Of a DNA stretch of 64,000 nucleotides, positions 26,142 to 35,348 are shown in pieces (the stretch's first letter is position 1; each line of letters opens with the position of its first letter). Under the pieces are notes generated by a model. The model saw only the letters and a program-made list of their open reading frames with translations, did not search any database and was not told the origin of the DNA. The stretch is from Gloeobacter violaceus PCC 7421 (GTDB lineage Bacteria; Cyanobacteriota; Cyanobacteriia; Gloeobacterales; Gloeobacteraceae): the NCBI RefSeq assembly GCF_000011385.1, contig NC_005125.1, forward strand, positions 2,108,001-2,172,000. Direction: 5' to 3'. Position numbers and translations under genes: made by a program.

Positions 26142-27071
26142 ATGTCTATGCACCGCAGCACCGGGCGCTGGCAGTTGGGATTGGCCCTGGCCCTGCTTAC
26201 GATGTTCCTCTGGGGGATACTGCCGATTGCTTTGAGTATCGCCCTGCAGGCGATCGATGTGTACACGCTTACCTGGGCGCGCTTTACGGCGGCGGGCGGA
26301 TTGCTGTTGGGGTTTCTGGCCGTGCGCCGCCGGTTGCCGCCTTTGGGGAAGCTCACCGCCGCCAGTTGGGGGCTTCTGGCGGCGGCGGCCGTATTTTTGG
26401 GGGGCAACTACTGGCTGTACCTTGAAGGGCTGTCTCTGACGACCGCGGCCAATGCCCAGGTGCTCATCCAGCTCGCCCCGGTGCTGTTGAGCCTGGGGGC
26501 GCTCGTCATCTTCAAAGAGCGCTACTCGCCGTTGCAGTGGACAGGTATGGGGGTGCTGGTGGCGGGCTTCGCGCTCTTTTTTCGCGAGCAGTTGCAGGGG
26601 TTGCTCAGCGGCCCGGGTGCCTACCTGACGGGCAGCGCCTTTATCCTGGCGGGAGCCGGCAGTTGGGCGATTTATGCCCTGGCCCAGAAGCAGCTGTTGC
26701 GGGTGCTGCCTTCGGCGGGGATCATGCTGATGCTCTACGGCGGCTGCGCGCTGCTGTTTACACCCTTTTCCGAGCCCGCTGTCCTGTTGGGTCTGGACAC
26801 CCTGCACACCGCCGCGCTGGTATTTTGTGCCCTCAATACTCTGGTGGCCTACGGCGCGTTTGCCGAGGCGCTCGAGCACTGGGAAGCGTCGCGGGTGAGC
26901 GCGGTCCTGGCGCTCACCCCCCTGGTCACCCTGGCAGCCGATTGGGGCTTCGCCCAACTGTGGCCGGGGCTCATCAAGCCGGACGTACTGACGAGCTTCG
27001 GAGTGTTCGGGGCGGTGCTGGTGGTGACGGGCTCGCTCGCCATGGCCCTCGGTTCTACCCGCAACCGCTGA
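26142..27071 (+). CDS. EamA/DMT family transporter
   Basis: 309 residues with ten predicted membrane helices in two homologous EamA halves (the first ends near FLGGNYWLYLEGL, the second contains GAGSWAIYALAQK and ALNTLVAYGAFAEALEHWEAS). Members usually export amino acids, metabolites or drugs. The first of two close ATGs (26142 and 26148) is used. A palindrome about 150 bases upstream may be its operator. Confidence 0.85.
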   Translation: MSMHRSTGRWQLGLALALLTMFLWGILPIALSIALQAIDVYTLTWARFTAAGGLLLGFLAVRRRLPPLGKLTAASWGLLAAAAVFLGGNYWLYLEGLSLTTAANAQVLIQLAPVLLSLGALVIFKERYSPLQWTGMGVLVAGFALFFREQLQGLLSGPGAYLTGSAFILAGAGSWAIYALAQKQLLRVLPSAGIMLMLYGGCALLFTPFSEPAVLLGLDTLHTAALVFCALNTLVAYGAFAEALEHWEASRVSAVLALTPLVTLAADWGFAQLWPGLIKPDVLTSFGVFGAVLVVTGSLAMALGSTRNR

Positions 27072-27100
27072 GCCTCCGGTCACCCTGGTAGGCTGGAGCT

Positions 27101-27592
27101 ATGCAACACCTGCCGAGCGCCCCGGCGCGCGCCGCCGCCTTTCTCGAACTGGCCCCTGAGGAACGCCGCCGGGTGCTTAAAGCATTGGGCCTGAACCGCT
27201 ACTCAAGCTTTCTGGTGCCGATGAGTTCGAGCGAGGCAAATATCGTCTGTGTCTCACGATTTTTGCGCCACCCTGAGCGGGTAAAATTTCCGGACCTGCG
27301 CGGAGTGGAACTTTCGGGGCTGGATTTGGCCGAGATCAACTGGATCCGCGGCGATCTGAGCGGCGCGGACCTGCGCGGCTGTGGGCTGGTGCGGGCGAAC
27401 TTGCTCTTCGCCCGTCTGGAAGACGCCAATTTGGGCGGCGCGGACCTGCGCGGCGCCACACTCGCCGAAACGGTCTGGACCGGGGCGACGGTGAGCGGCT
27501 GCCGCTTTGGGGCGGGGCTCGGTCTGGGGGAAGCCGCGCGCCGGGATCTGACGGCGCGTGGCGGTCTATTTGGCCTTTCGGACTTTGGCTGA
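27101..27592 (+). CDS. Pentapeptide-repeat protein with helical N-terminus
   Basis: 163 residues. Residues 1-60 are helical and charged (LAPEERRRVLKALGL). From about 62 there are roughly 14 pentapeptides (PDLRG, LDLAE, ADLRG, ANLLF, ADLRG). The tail is Gly-rich. It lies 29 bases after the EamA gene and could share its message. Function unknown; such helices usually bind a partner. Confidence 0.75.
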   Translation: MQHLPSAPARAAAFLELAPEERRRVLKALGLNRYSSFLVPMSSSEANIVCVSRFLRHPERVKFPDLRGVELSGLDLAEINWIRGDLSGADLRGCGLVRANLLFARLEDANLGGADLRGATLAETVWTGATVSGCRFGAGLGLGEAARRDLTARGGLFGLSDFG

Positions 27593-27634
27593 AGCGGCCC
27601 TACAATTTATCGTGGCCTGCTCCCGCCCGTCCCG

Positions 27635-30055
27635 ATGAAATCTGTTCTCTGGCGCCAGATCTTGCTGAGAGCCTCGCTGGGCTTGCTGGTATTGGCCGGC
27701 GCAGCGGTAGCCGGTGTCTACTATTGGCTGGCGGGCAGCCTGCCTCTGACCGCGGGCCGCGTGCGCCTGGCCGGGATCAAAGCCCCGGTCGAGATCCGGC
27801 GCGACACCGACGCCGTGCCCCATATCCGCGCCCGCAGCGAAGCGGACGCCCTGTTTGGCCTGGGCTACGTCCACGCCCAGGATCGGCTCTGGCAAATGGA
27901 ATACCAGCGCCGCATCGGCCACGGCCGCCTCGCCGAGGTGCTGGGGGAAGCGGCCCTTGAAACCGACCGGTTTTTGCGCACGGTCGGAACCGGCCGGGCG
28001 GCCAAGAGTGCCTGGCAGCGCACCCGACCGGCCACCCGCCGGCTCATCGAAGCCTACACCGCCGGGATCAACGCCTTTATCGCCACCCACCGCGGCCGGC
28101 AGTTGCCGGTGGAATTTGCCCTGTTGGGCTTCGAGCCGGAGCCCTGGAAGCCCGAGGATGTCGTGGTCTGGTCGAAGATCATGGCGCTCAATCTGGGGGG
28201 CAACTGGAGCGATGAAATTTTAAGAAGCGAACTTGCCGCCCGACTCGGCCCCGAGCGGGCCGCCCGTTTGCTGCCTGCCTACACCGCCGACGGCCCCGTC
28301 ATTCTGCCCGGCAAAGGGCAAAATGCCGCCGCTGCGGTCCCGTCTCCCGTTCCTGCGGCGTTGCGCCCGGGGGCTTTGCTCGCGCTGTCGGAGAAGATAC
28401 ACACGCTTTTGGGCGGCGAATCGCTCGCGGTCGGCAGCAACAACTGGGTGGTGGCAGGCAGCCGCACCGCCTCCGGCAAACCGATGCTTGCCAGCGACCC
28501 GCACCTGGGCCATCAGATCCCCTCGGTCTGGTACCTGGCCCACGTCGAAGGGGGAAATTTCAATGCCATCGGCGCTACCCTCCCGGGCTTGCCCGGCTTT
28601 CCGATCGGCCACAACGGCCGCATCGCCTGGGGGGTGACCAACCTCGAAGCGGACGTCCAGGATCTGTTTATCGAACAACTCGACCCTGATGGGCGCCATT
28701 ACCGGGCCAATGGTCGCCAGCGACCGCTCACGGTAATCCGCGAAGTGATCAAAGTCAAAGGGAAGCCGGCCGTGCCGATCGCGGTGCGCATCACCCGCCA
28801 CGGCCCGCTGATCAGCGATGTCGTCAAGGGGACGGCGCAACCGCTCGCCCTGCGTTGGGCCGCCCTCGACCCGGAGGACCACACCATCGAAGCCTATCTG
28901 GGGGTCAACACCGCCTCGGACTGGCGAGATTTCACCCGCGCCCTGGCCAACTTTCACGCCCCGATGCAGAACTTCGTCTACGCCGACAGAGCGGGCAACA
29001 TCGGCTACTACGCCGCCGGGGCGGTGCCGGTGCGCTCCTCCGGCGACGGGACCGCCCCGGTCCCCGGTGGGGACGACCGGTATGCCTGGCGGGGCTACAT
29101 TCCCTTCGGCGCCTTGCCCCACACCTATAATCCGCCCCGGGGTTTCGTCGCCACCGCCAACAACCGGGCGGTCTCCGGCGGCTATCCCTACGTACTCAGC
29201 ACCAACTGGGCACCTCCTTACCGGGCCGAGCGCATCGTCGAGCGGTTGGCTGCAGCCCGCAAGCTGACGGCCCGGGACATGGCCGATCTGCAGGGGGATG
29301 TGCAGTCGACTTACGCGCGCAGGCTGTTGCCGCTGCTGTTGCGCGTCGAGGGCTCCGACGCGCGCTCGCGGCAGGCCATCGCCCTGTTGCGCGGTTGGGA
29401 CGGCAGACTCACCGGCGACAGCGCCGCCGCCGCCGTATTCTGGGCCTGGCACCAGCGCATTCCCGAGGCGCTGTTTGCCGACGAATTGGGGGCGGATCTG
29501 GCCGGCAAGTATCTGCGCCTGGGCGGCATGCTGGGCAAAGTGCTTCCCGGCGCCCTGGCCGGGGAGGGCGGTTGGTGCGACGATGCGGCCACCCGTCCGC
29601 CCGAAGATTGCCGGGAGATCTTAAAGCGCGCCCTGGCGGCGGGTCTCGATGATATGGCCCGTCGCCAGGGCAGCGACAATCCGGCCGACTGGCGGTGGGA
29701 TCGGGTGCACCGGGCCGTCTTCGCCCACGCACCCTTCGACAAAGTCGAGACGCTCAAGCCGCTGTTTAGTCGCAGCATCGGAAACGACGGCGACAGCTTC
29801 ACGGTCAACGTCGCTCCGGTCAACCGCAAAGAACCGTACAACCAGTTCGTCGGCGTCTCCTACCGGCAGATCGTCGATTTTGGTGCGCTTGAAGCTTCCC
29901 GCTTCATCCACACCACCGGCCAGTCGGGGCACTTCTTGAGCGGCGACTACGCGGCCTATCTAGAGCGCTGGCGGCGGCTGGCCTATGTGCCGATGCGCTA
30001 TGAACGGAAGGCGGTCGAATCGGCGACCCGCGCCGTGCTGGTGCTGGAGCCTTGA
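27635..30055 (+). CDS. Penicillin-acylase family N-terminal serine hydrolase
   Basis: 806 residues with one N-terminal membrane anchor or signal (LLRASLGLLVLAGAAVAGVYY). Alpha-chain features are GYVHAQDRLWQMEYQRR. The autoprocessing site reads VGSNNWVVAG, where the Ser at about residue 268 becomes the N-terminal nucleophile of the beta-chain; SDPHLG, LPGLPGFPIGHN and AWGVTN follow. The beta-chain end carries HTTGQSGH. Members hydrolyse amides such as beta-lactams, acyl-homoserine lactones (PvdQ/QuiP-like) or cyclic lipopeptides. This one could be a quorum-quenching or siderophore-maturation acylase; the substrate cannot be read. Confidence 0.92.
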   Translation: MKSVLWRQILLRASLGLLVLAGAAVAGVYYWLAGSLPLTAGRVRLAGIKAPVEIRRDTDAVPHIRARSEADALFGLGYVHAQDRLWQMEYQRRIGHGRLAEVLGEAALETDRFLRTVGTGRAAKSAWQRTRPATRRLIEAYTAGINAFIATHRGRQLPVEFALLGFEPEPWKPEDVVVWSKIMALNLGGNWSDEILRSELAARLGPERAARLLPAYTADGPVILPGKGQNAAAAVPSPVPAALRPGALLALSEKIHTLLGGESLAVGSNNWVVAGSRTASGKPMLASDPHLGHQIPSVWYLAHVEGGNFNAIGATLPGLPGFPIGHNGRIAWGVTNLEADVQDLFIEQLDPDGRHYRANGRQRPLTVIREVIKVKGKPAVPIAVRITRHGPLISDVVKGTAQPLALRWAALDPEDHTIEAYLGVNTASDWRDFTRALANFHAPMQNFVYADRAGNIGYYAAGAVPVRSSGDGTAPVPGGDDRYAWRGYIPFGALPHTYNPPRGFVATANNRAVSGGYPYVLSTNWAPPYRAERIVERLAAARKLTARDMADLQGDVQSTYARRLLPLLLRVEGSDARSRQAIALLRGWDGRLTGDSAAAAVFWAWHQRIPEALFADELGADLAGKYLRLGGMLGKVLPGALAGEGGWCDDAATRPPEDCREILKRALAAGLDDMARRQGSDNPADWRWDRVHRAVFAHAPFDKVETLKPLFSRSIGNDGDSFTVNVAPVNRKEPYNQFVGVSYRQIVDFGALEASRFIHTTGQSGHFLSGDYAAYLERWRRLAYVPMRYERKAVESATRAVLVLEP

Positions 30056-30101
30056 ACTTCGGCCAAGCCGTCCCACCCACTCTCCCGTCCACCGTGCCGC
30101 T

Positions 30102-31103
30102 TCATCTAGATTCGGTATCAGTGCTTTCATCGGGTATTCGGCCCGCATTGCGAACATTGACAACCTTGCCCAACAGATCGAACCAGAAACTTGCTCCCAT
30201 GGATAGGGCAAGGCCAGTTAGAATCCATCCCGGATATCCTTGCCATTCTCCAAATTTACTCGGAAATTTACATTCTTTTCTGGTATCGCACCACCCGATG
30301 AGCGTAGAAATCCTTGCCGCCTCGAAAAACTGCGCATCAGTCTGCTTAAAGCAATCCAATTTTCCAGATTCGTTTTCCTCAAGGCACTGCGTATTTAAAG
30401 CGTCTGCGGAAGCAACCAGCGCACTGCGAACGGCCTGATCGGCATTTAGAACTTTGACAATGTACAGGGTGTCCACATTCAGCAGGATAGCTATAAGTAC
30501 TCCCAGAAAAATGGCAAATCCTCTAGCATTCCTTCGGTAGACACCGCTGACGCGTTCCATCGCCTGATTGAACCAATCTTCCACTCCTTCTTCTATTTTC
30601 TTCAGTTTTACACTTGCGTCGTCAATCTCTTCCTCGGCCCTTGCGACGATTTCCTCAATGACTATTTTCAAATTCTTGGGGAGAACAGAATTTTTGAGTC
30701 CATTTTTGAATTTTTCCAGATCTAAAGTTGTATCCTCCGCTCGATCAAGCGTCTGGATTTCAGCCAGTAAAGCTCTGGCAAAAGTTGTTCCCTGTATGTA
30801 AGAAGGCCCACTCCCGGTAAATTTGCGCACTAGTTCAGCGGGCCAGCCCCGCGATTCAAAATTCAAAGTCTTGATCAGCGGGTTATCATAGAGTTGTTTG
30901 ACCAAGCCTTCCGCATCAGAAATCTCCTGAGGCTTGACACCAGACTTTCCAGACAGAAGAGCCTGAATATAGTATTTCAAATGGTTGGCCCTCCACTGCA
31001 GTGCCGCTGCTATCAGTTCCTGAATCTGTGAAGCGAGAAGGCTAAGGATGATGTAGACGAAAATCAAGCCAATCGCAATGTCCAAGATCGCATTCATTTC
31101 CAT
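30102..31103 (-). CDS. Membrane protein of unknown function
   Basis: 333 residues. One N-terminal membrane helix (LDIAIGLIFVYIILSLLAS) is followed by a long helical, charged cytoplasmic or periplasmic region (about 40-190, including coiled-coil-like RAEEEIDDASVKLKKIEEG), then two helices (FAIFLGVLIAILLNV and GWILTGLALSMGASFWFDLLG). The last helix pattern, SMGASFWFDLLGK, recurs in a widespread uncharacterised bacterial family. AT-richer than the surrounding core genes. A second AT-rich membrane gene lies upstream. Confidence 0.7.
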   Translation of the reverse strand: MEMNAILDIAIGLIFVYIILSLLASQIQELIAAALQWRANHLKYYIQALLSGKSGVKPQEISDAEGLVKQLYDNPLIKTLNFESRGWPAELVRKFTGSGPSYIQGTTFARALLAEIQTLDRAEDTTLDLEKFKNGLKNSVLPKNLKIVIEEIVARAEEEIDDASVKLKKIEEGVEDWFNQAMERVSGVYRRNARGFAIFLGVLIAILLNVDTLYIVKVLNADQAVRSALVASADALNTQCLEENESGKLDCFKQTDAQFFEAARISTLIGWCDTRKECKFPSKFGEWQGYPGWILTGLALSMGASFWFDLLGKVVNVRNAGRIPDESTDTESR

Positions 31104-31414
31104 TATTCTCCAGGTTGATTGATTGATGATTCGCGAGTAAACTCCAAAAATGGAAGCCCTAATTGCCAGGGTTTAGGTCATTTTGTCAAGTCTTTTGGAC
31201 TGCAGTAATCTTGTTTTTCCAGTTCTTTAGCAGCCTTTGCAAATCTACCTACCCAAAAACAGTCTATGGAACTTTGCCTCAAAGAAATTGATGGTTTCCT
31301 TCTAACGAAACAGGCAAAGAGAGCAGGCCGCGCTGTGAATGAAATTGTTGCTCCAGGGCGCCGATAGAAGGTGTGTTTGCGGCTTGCCGCAGTTGATTTG
31401 CTGACCTACCGCCG
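31104..31414. other. AT-rich spacer
   Basis: 310 bases between two reverse-strand membrane genes. A 94-codon reverse frame (to 31563) overlaps the upstream gene and resembles nothing, so I treat the stretch as non-coding. No hairpin or repeat stands out. Confidence 0.4.
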
Positions 31415-31843
31415 CTAATTTTGCAAATTCCAACATTGTGTGAGCGCGAAAATATGGACTGCAAATATGAGAAGCCAAAATACAATCGGTGCAGCAGCCC
31501 CCTTGAATTTGATGCCGAAGGCGTCAAGCTCGATTGGTCCTCCGACATGTCGGAACAAAACAACCAGGCTCGCCGACAAAAGGGTGGCCAATGGAATGGC
31601 TATGGTGGCAGCGGCATGCTTGAAATAGACCCTCGTGAAATACTGTGGATAGTTATAGATGTACCATCCGACAGCTATGACCGTCGCCAAGATCCAAACA
31701 CCTATGGCGACAACGATCGAATGATGCACAAATGATTCAAAGCGGGCATTGAGTCCCAAGATTGGCTGCAAATCGATTCCGTCTTCTCGGGGCTGCAAAT
31801 CCGAGGGCGCTCGGCGCGTTTCTTCTACCGTTGGTTCGGGCAT
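31415..31843 (-). CDS. Small membrane protein of unknown function
   Basis: 142 residues from MPEPTVEETRR. Three predicted membrane segments: SIVVAIGVWILATVIAVGWY, ATIAIPLATLLSASLVVLF and APIVFWLLIFAVHIFALT. The hydrophilic N-terminus is acidic and probably cytoplasmic. Between helices 2 and 3 is FKGAAAPIVFW with GIKFKG, a short beta turn. No family recognised. It shares its AT-rich composition with the 30102-31103 gene, and the two may have arrived together. Confidence 0.55.
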   Translation of the reverse strand: MPEPTVEETRRAPSDLQPREDGIDLQPILGLNARFESFVHHSIVVAIGVWILATVIAVGWYIYNYPQYFTRVYFKHAAATIAIPLATLLSASLVVLFRHVGGPIELDAFGIKFKGAAAPIVFWLLIFAVHIFALTQCWNLQN

Positions 31844-31915
31844 AGGTGTTTCTCCAAGAACCAAGAATGCGGTGAGCGTTGCAGTTACAGAGGAGAATAG
31901 TTTTGTGCTCTATGG

Positions 31916-32734
31916 TTATGCACGTCGGTCGCCACGCGCCGCACCCGACGGATAGTCACTCTCTGCCAAACGGTTGCTCAGCTGCACGAAGCGCTCAACG
32001 CTCAAATCCTCAGCGCGGGCATCCGGACTGATATCTAGCGAGGCAAAAGCAGCGAGGAGCTTTTCCGTTTCGACCCAGCCTTTGAGACAATTTTTGAGCA
32101 TCTTGCGGCGGGTGGCGAAGGCGCGGGTGACCAGCGCGTCGAGATGGGCCGGATCGTCGGCCTGCAGGGCAAAAGGGCGCGGCGTGAGGCGAATCACCGC
32201 CGAATCGACCTTGGGCGGTGGGGTGAAGCAGTGGGACGGGACTTCAAAGAGCAGTTCGCACTCGGCCAGGTACTGCAATCGCACCGAGAGCGCGCCGTAG
32301 GTGCGGCTGCCGGGCGGGGCGGCGATGCGTTGGCCCAGTTCCTTTTGTACCAGCAACACGATGGTGCGGAAGCGCCGAATGGGCTGTGCCAGACTGCCGG
32401 TAAGCTTCGCCAGAATCGGGCCGCTGATGTTGTAGGGAATGTTGGCCACCACGACGTTCGCGGGCTCGGGCAGCGCTTCTCGCAGGATGTCTCCCTCCAC
32501 CAGCACGAAGCGCTTATCACCGCCAAACTGCCGCTGCAACTGGGCCACCGCCCGCCGGTCGATTTCGACGGCCACCACCGGGACCTGGCGCAACAGCCGA
32601 GCGGTGAGACTGCCCAGACCCGGACCAATCTCCAGCACCCGATCGCCACAGGCGAGTCCGGCGGCGGCCACGATGCGATCGAGAACCGCCCCGTCGTTGA
32701 GCCAGTGCTGACCAAAACGTTTGAGAGTGTACAT
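31916..32734 (-). CDS. rsmA: 16S rRNA dimethyladenosine transferase
   Basis: 272 residues, normal for the family. It opens FGQHWLND, then LEIGPGLGSLT (SAM motif I), VVAVEID (motif II), and VVANIPYNIS (the catalytic NIPY motif of N6-dimethyladenosine methyltransferases). It dimethylates two adjacent adenosines in the 3' loop of 16S rRNA during 30S assembly. It is divergent from minC across 115 bases. Confidence 0.96.
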   Translation of the reverse strand: MYTLKRFGQHWLNDGAVLDRIVAAAGLACGDRVLEIGPGLGSLTARLLRQVPVVAVEIDRRAVAQLQRQFGGDKRFVLVEGDILREALPEPANVVVANIPYNISGPILAKLTGSLAQPIRRFRTIVLLVQKELGQRIAAPPGSRTYGALSVRLQYLAECELLFEVPSHCFTPPPKVDSAVIRLTPRPFALQADDPAHLDALVTRAFATRRKMLKNCLKGWVETEKLLAAFASLDISPDARAEDLSVERFVQLSNRLAESDYPSGAARGDRRA

Positions 32735-32849
32735 ATCAAATCAAATCGATCCGGAATGGCCGCGAAGCACAGGCTGCGGCCCGGTAGGCGCAATATCCCG
32801 TGCTACACTAATCTGCAACCTTTGCGCCCTTGCCAGAAGCCGCCCGGCC

Positions 32850-33563
32850 ATGCAGACTCTGCCCAATTCCCTCCCCACCCAGGTTACCTTCAAGGGGACT
32901 CTCGAAGGGTTACGGCTGCTCATCCCGGTCGCTTTGCCCTGGGAAGAAGTGGTGCTGCAACTGCAGCACCGGCTCAACGCCGGGGAGCGCCTCTGGCAGG
33001 GAGGGGCGGTGGTGATTTTGGAAGTCGGCGAACGCCTGCTGGACGGCCCGCAACTGCAGGCCGTCACCGAAATGCTCACAGCCCAACAGCTGCACCTGAT
33101 GCGGGTGCGCACCGTGCGTCGCCAGACGGCGGTGGCGGCGGCGGTGGCCGGGCTGTCCGTCGAGCAGCAGGAGGCTCCTCCGGAGGAGAACCCCGACAAA
33201 CCCCCGGCCCTGCGCGGGCTGGCCGAACCGCTCTACCTGCAGACGACCCTGCGCTCGGGGATGAGCCTGGTGCATCCCGGCACGGTGATCGTGGTAGGCG
33301 ATGTCAACCCGGGTGCAGAGATCGTCGCCGACGGCGACATTCTCGTGTGGGGCACCCTCAGGGGCGTCGCCCACGCCGGTGCCCACGGCAACACGCGGGC
33401 GCTGATTTTTGCCTTGCGCCTCAGGCCCATCCAGTTGCGCATCGCCGATCGCGTGGCGCGCGCCTCCGACGAACCGCCCGCCGCCCCGCAGCCGGAGGTG
33501 GCCTACATTCAAGACAACACCATTCATATCGCTATTACAACGGAGTTTGCCCGGAGGTGGTAA
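32850..33563 (+). CDS. minC: Septum-site determining protein MinC
   Basis: 237 residues from MQTLPNSL. The N-terminal domain (1-100) inhibits FtsZ assembly. The C-terminal beta-helix (from about 130, TLRSGMSLVHPG, VVGDVNPGAEIVADGDILVWG, GVAHAGAHGN) binds MinD and dimerises. It is followed by minD after 2 bases, with GGAGGT just inside its 3' end serving the next gene, so the three min genes form one operon. Confidence 0.95.
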   Translation: MQTLPNSLPTQVTFKGTLEGLRLLIPVALPWEEVVLQLQHRLNAGERLWQGGAVVILEVGERLLDGPQLQAVTEMLTAQQLHLMRVRTVRRQTAVAAAVAGLSVEQQEAPPEENPDKPPALRGLAEPLYLQTTLRSGMSLVHPGTVIVVGDVNPGAEIVADGDILVWGTLRGVAHAGAHGNTRALIFALRLRPIQLRIADRVARASDEPPAAPQPEVAYIQDNTIHIAITTEFARRW

Positions 33564-33565
33564 AC

Positions 33566-34372
33566 ATGAGCGGCAAAGTAATCGTCATTACCTCGGGCAA
33601 GGGCGGCGTCGGCAAGACGACCTCCTCGGCCAATCTCGGGATGGCCCTCGCCTCCCGCGGCAAGTCCGTGGTGCTCATCGACGCCGACTTTGGGCTGCGC
33701 AATCTGGATCTGCTGCTGGGTCTCGAAAATCGCGTAGTCTATACTATTCTAGAAGTTCTCGAAGGCGAGTGCCGTCTGGAGCAGGCCCTCGTGCGCGACA
33801 AGCGCCAGCCGGGGCTGGCCCTGTTGCCGGCGGTTCAGCGCCGCGACAAGTCGGCGGTCACCCCCGAGCAGATGCAGGACCTCACCGGTCGCCTCGCCGA
33901 GATGTTCAACTACGTGCTCATCGACTGTCCGGCGGGCATCGAGCAGGGATTTCGCAACGCGATCTCGGGCGCCCACACGGCGATCGTGGTGACCACACCG
34001 GAGGTCTCGGCGGTGCGCGACGCGGACCGGGTGATTGGGCTATTGGGTGCGGCGGGGGTGGGCGAACCGCGGCTGGTGATCAACCGTTACCGCCCGCAAC
34101 TGGCCCAGACCAACGACTTGATGTCGGTGGACGACGTGCTGGAGATTCTGGCGGTGAAGTTGCTCGGAGTCGTCCCCGAGGACGAGCAGGTGATTACGAC
34201 CACCAACCGCGGCGAACCGATCGTGCTGTCCGCCAGTCCGCCGCCCGCGGGCCAGGCCTTTATCAACATCGCCCGCCGCCTCGAGGGTGAGGATGTGCCG
34301 TTGATGGAATTCAAGCTGCCTGCAAGCAACGGCTTTATCGCCCGCTTGCGCGCCCTATTTACCGGACGCTGA
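33566..34372 (+). CDS. minD: Septum-site determining protein MinD
   Basis: 268 residues. The deviant Walker A GKGGVGKT is at 11-18 (TSGKGGVGKTTSSANLG), with IDADFGLRNLDLLLGLENR next and IDCPAGIEQGF later. The last residues (NGFIARLRALFTGR) form the amphipathic membrane-targeting helix. This membrane-cycling ATPase recruits MinC and is released by MinE to keep division at midcell. The reading frame is open far upstream, but this ATG follows GGAGGTGG and is certain. Confidence 0.97.
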   Translation: MSGKVIVITSGKGGVGKTTSSANLGMALASRGKSVVLIDADFGLRNLDLLLGLENRVVYTILEVLEGECRLEQALVRDKRQPGLALLPAVQRRDKSAVTPEQMQDLTGRLAEMFNYVLIDCPAGIEQGFRNAISGAHTAIVVTTPEVSAVRDADRVIGLLGAAGVGEPRLVINRYRPQLAQTNDLMSVDDVLEILAVKLLGVVPEDEQVITTTNRGEPIVLSASPPPAGQAFINIARRLEGEDVPLMEFKLPASNGFIARLRALFTGR

Positions 34373-34382
34373 GGAGATTTCG

Positions 34383-34658
34383 ATGGTCTTCGATCTGCTC
34401 GAACGCCTGTTTAACCGCAACAAGACCGGCAGTGCCACCGTCGCCAAAGATCGCCTCAAGATGGTCCTGGCGGTGGATCGCACTGAAATTGCCCCCCAGA
34501 CTATCGAGCAAATCCGCAAAGAAATTCTCGATGTGATCGTGCGCTACTTCGAGATCGACGAGAATGAAAAGTTCGACGTCACCCTCGAACGGGAGCGCGG
34601 TTCGACGGCAATCATCGCAAACGTTCCGATCCGCCGCATCCGGCCTGAACATATCTAG
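34383..34658 (+). CDS. minE: Cell division topological specificity factor MinE
   Basis: 91 residues. The N-terminal FDLLERLFNRN is the membrane/MinD-contact helix, followed by SATVAKDRLKMVLAVDR, the MinD-activating segment, and a C-terminal dimerisation domain (ILDVIVRYFEIDENEKFDVTLERE). It stimulates MinD ATPase and drives pole-to-pole oscillation. RBS GAGGAG lies 10 bases after the minD stop. Confidence 0.96.
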   Translation: MVFDLLERLFNRNKTGSATVAKDRLKMVLAVDRTEIAPQTIEQIRKEILDVIVRYFEIDENEKFDVTLERERGSTAIIANVPIRRIRPEHI

Positions 34659-35058
34659 GGCGCAAACAAACGCAACATCCGGCCCGGAAAGATTCAGTTC
34701 GACTCAGCCTGGGGACGGATGAAGGGGCCTGAGTATCCAGCAACATAGAGGTACGCAGACGCGTCAAATTCCTACCAGAAATGGAAAGGATCGATCTTTC
34801 CCTCACTATTGCGATGGATACTCGGATGTTGATTTCTCAAGCCCTGCCGATTCAACGCTTTCAGGCCGCTGCGCAAGCGATCAAAGTTTCGGCGTTCAAG
34901 AACGCTTACGGCGATCCCTCAGCCGAAGCCGATCTTTCTGTGTGGCACAAACTGTACCGTTCCTGCCCATATGATGCGCGCTTTCGTGGGATAAAGACAC
35001 CCACGATCTTCGAGGCGTAGTTTGGTTTAAACGTTTCCGATGGCATCCTCCGCCAGGC
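34659..35058. other. Spacer after the min operon, with one doubtful frame
   Basis: A 79-codon forward frame (34781-35020, beginning MERIDLSLTI) is the only candidate gene; it lacks family signatures and a clear RBS. The rest shows no hairpin that is convincingly a terminator. Confidence 0.35.
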
Positions 35059-35225
35059 CTACTGCGCCTGCAGCCAGGCGCGCTTGTTGGGATTCACCTG
35101 CCAGAAGCCGTGGCCGTTCGCTTCGAGCCGACAGCCAACGATGCTGCGATAGCCCTCCGGGTTGGCTCGGTGCAACCGCTCGGCTGTGGTGGGACTGAGG
35201 GCGCAGGTTTGAGGGCCTAGTTGTG
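35059..35225 (-). pseudogene. C-terminal relic A of a ChlH/BchH-like magnesium chelatase subunit
   Basis: The reverse strand reads LSPTTAERLHRANPEGYRS, then LEANGHGFWQVNPNKRAWL and a stop at 35059. The AERL..ANPE.(Y/F)R...LEANG.GFW block is the conserved C-terminus of ChlH/BchH (and related CobN) chelatase subunits. Upstream the frame is open but unrelated, so only about 50 codons survive. A second, more complete relic lies at 36706-37180; the two differ too much to be a recent duplication. Confidence 0.55.
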
Positions 35226-35348
35226 CAACAAGTCGCTGTGAAACTTGCTTGTTCTCTGGATGCTCAACTGCCGAGTGCTGTCAATACCCTTTTCAGAGCC
35301 CAGATTAGTATAATTGTGATGTACTCATCTTCTCTGTGAGCTTACTTA

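Noticed and set aside
27635-30055. Long overlapping frames inside the acylase gene (for example 28220-29452 reverse)
   Set aside because: The acylase frame has a nucleophile motif, signal and full-length family architecture; the others are composition shadows.
32144-33565. N-terminal extension of minD (474 codons upstream in frame)
   Set aside because: It is antisense to rsmA and overlaps minC; MinD starts at the RBS-preceded ATG at 33566.
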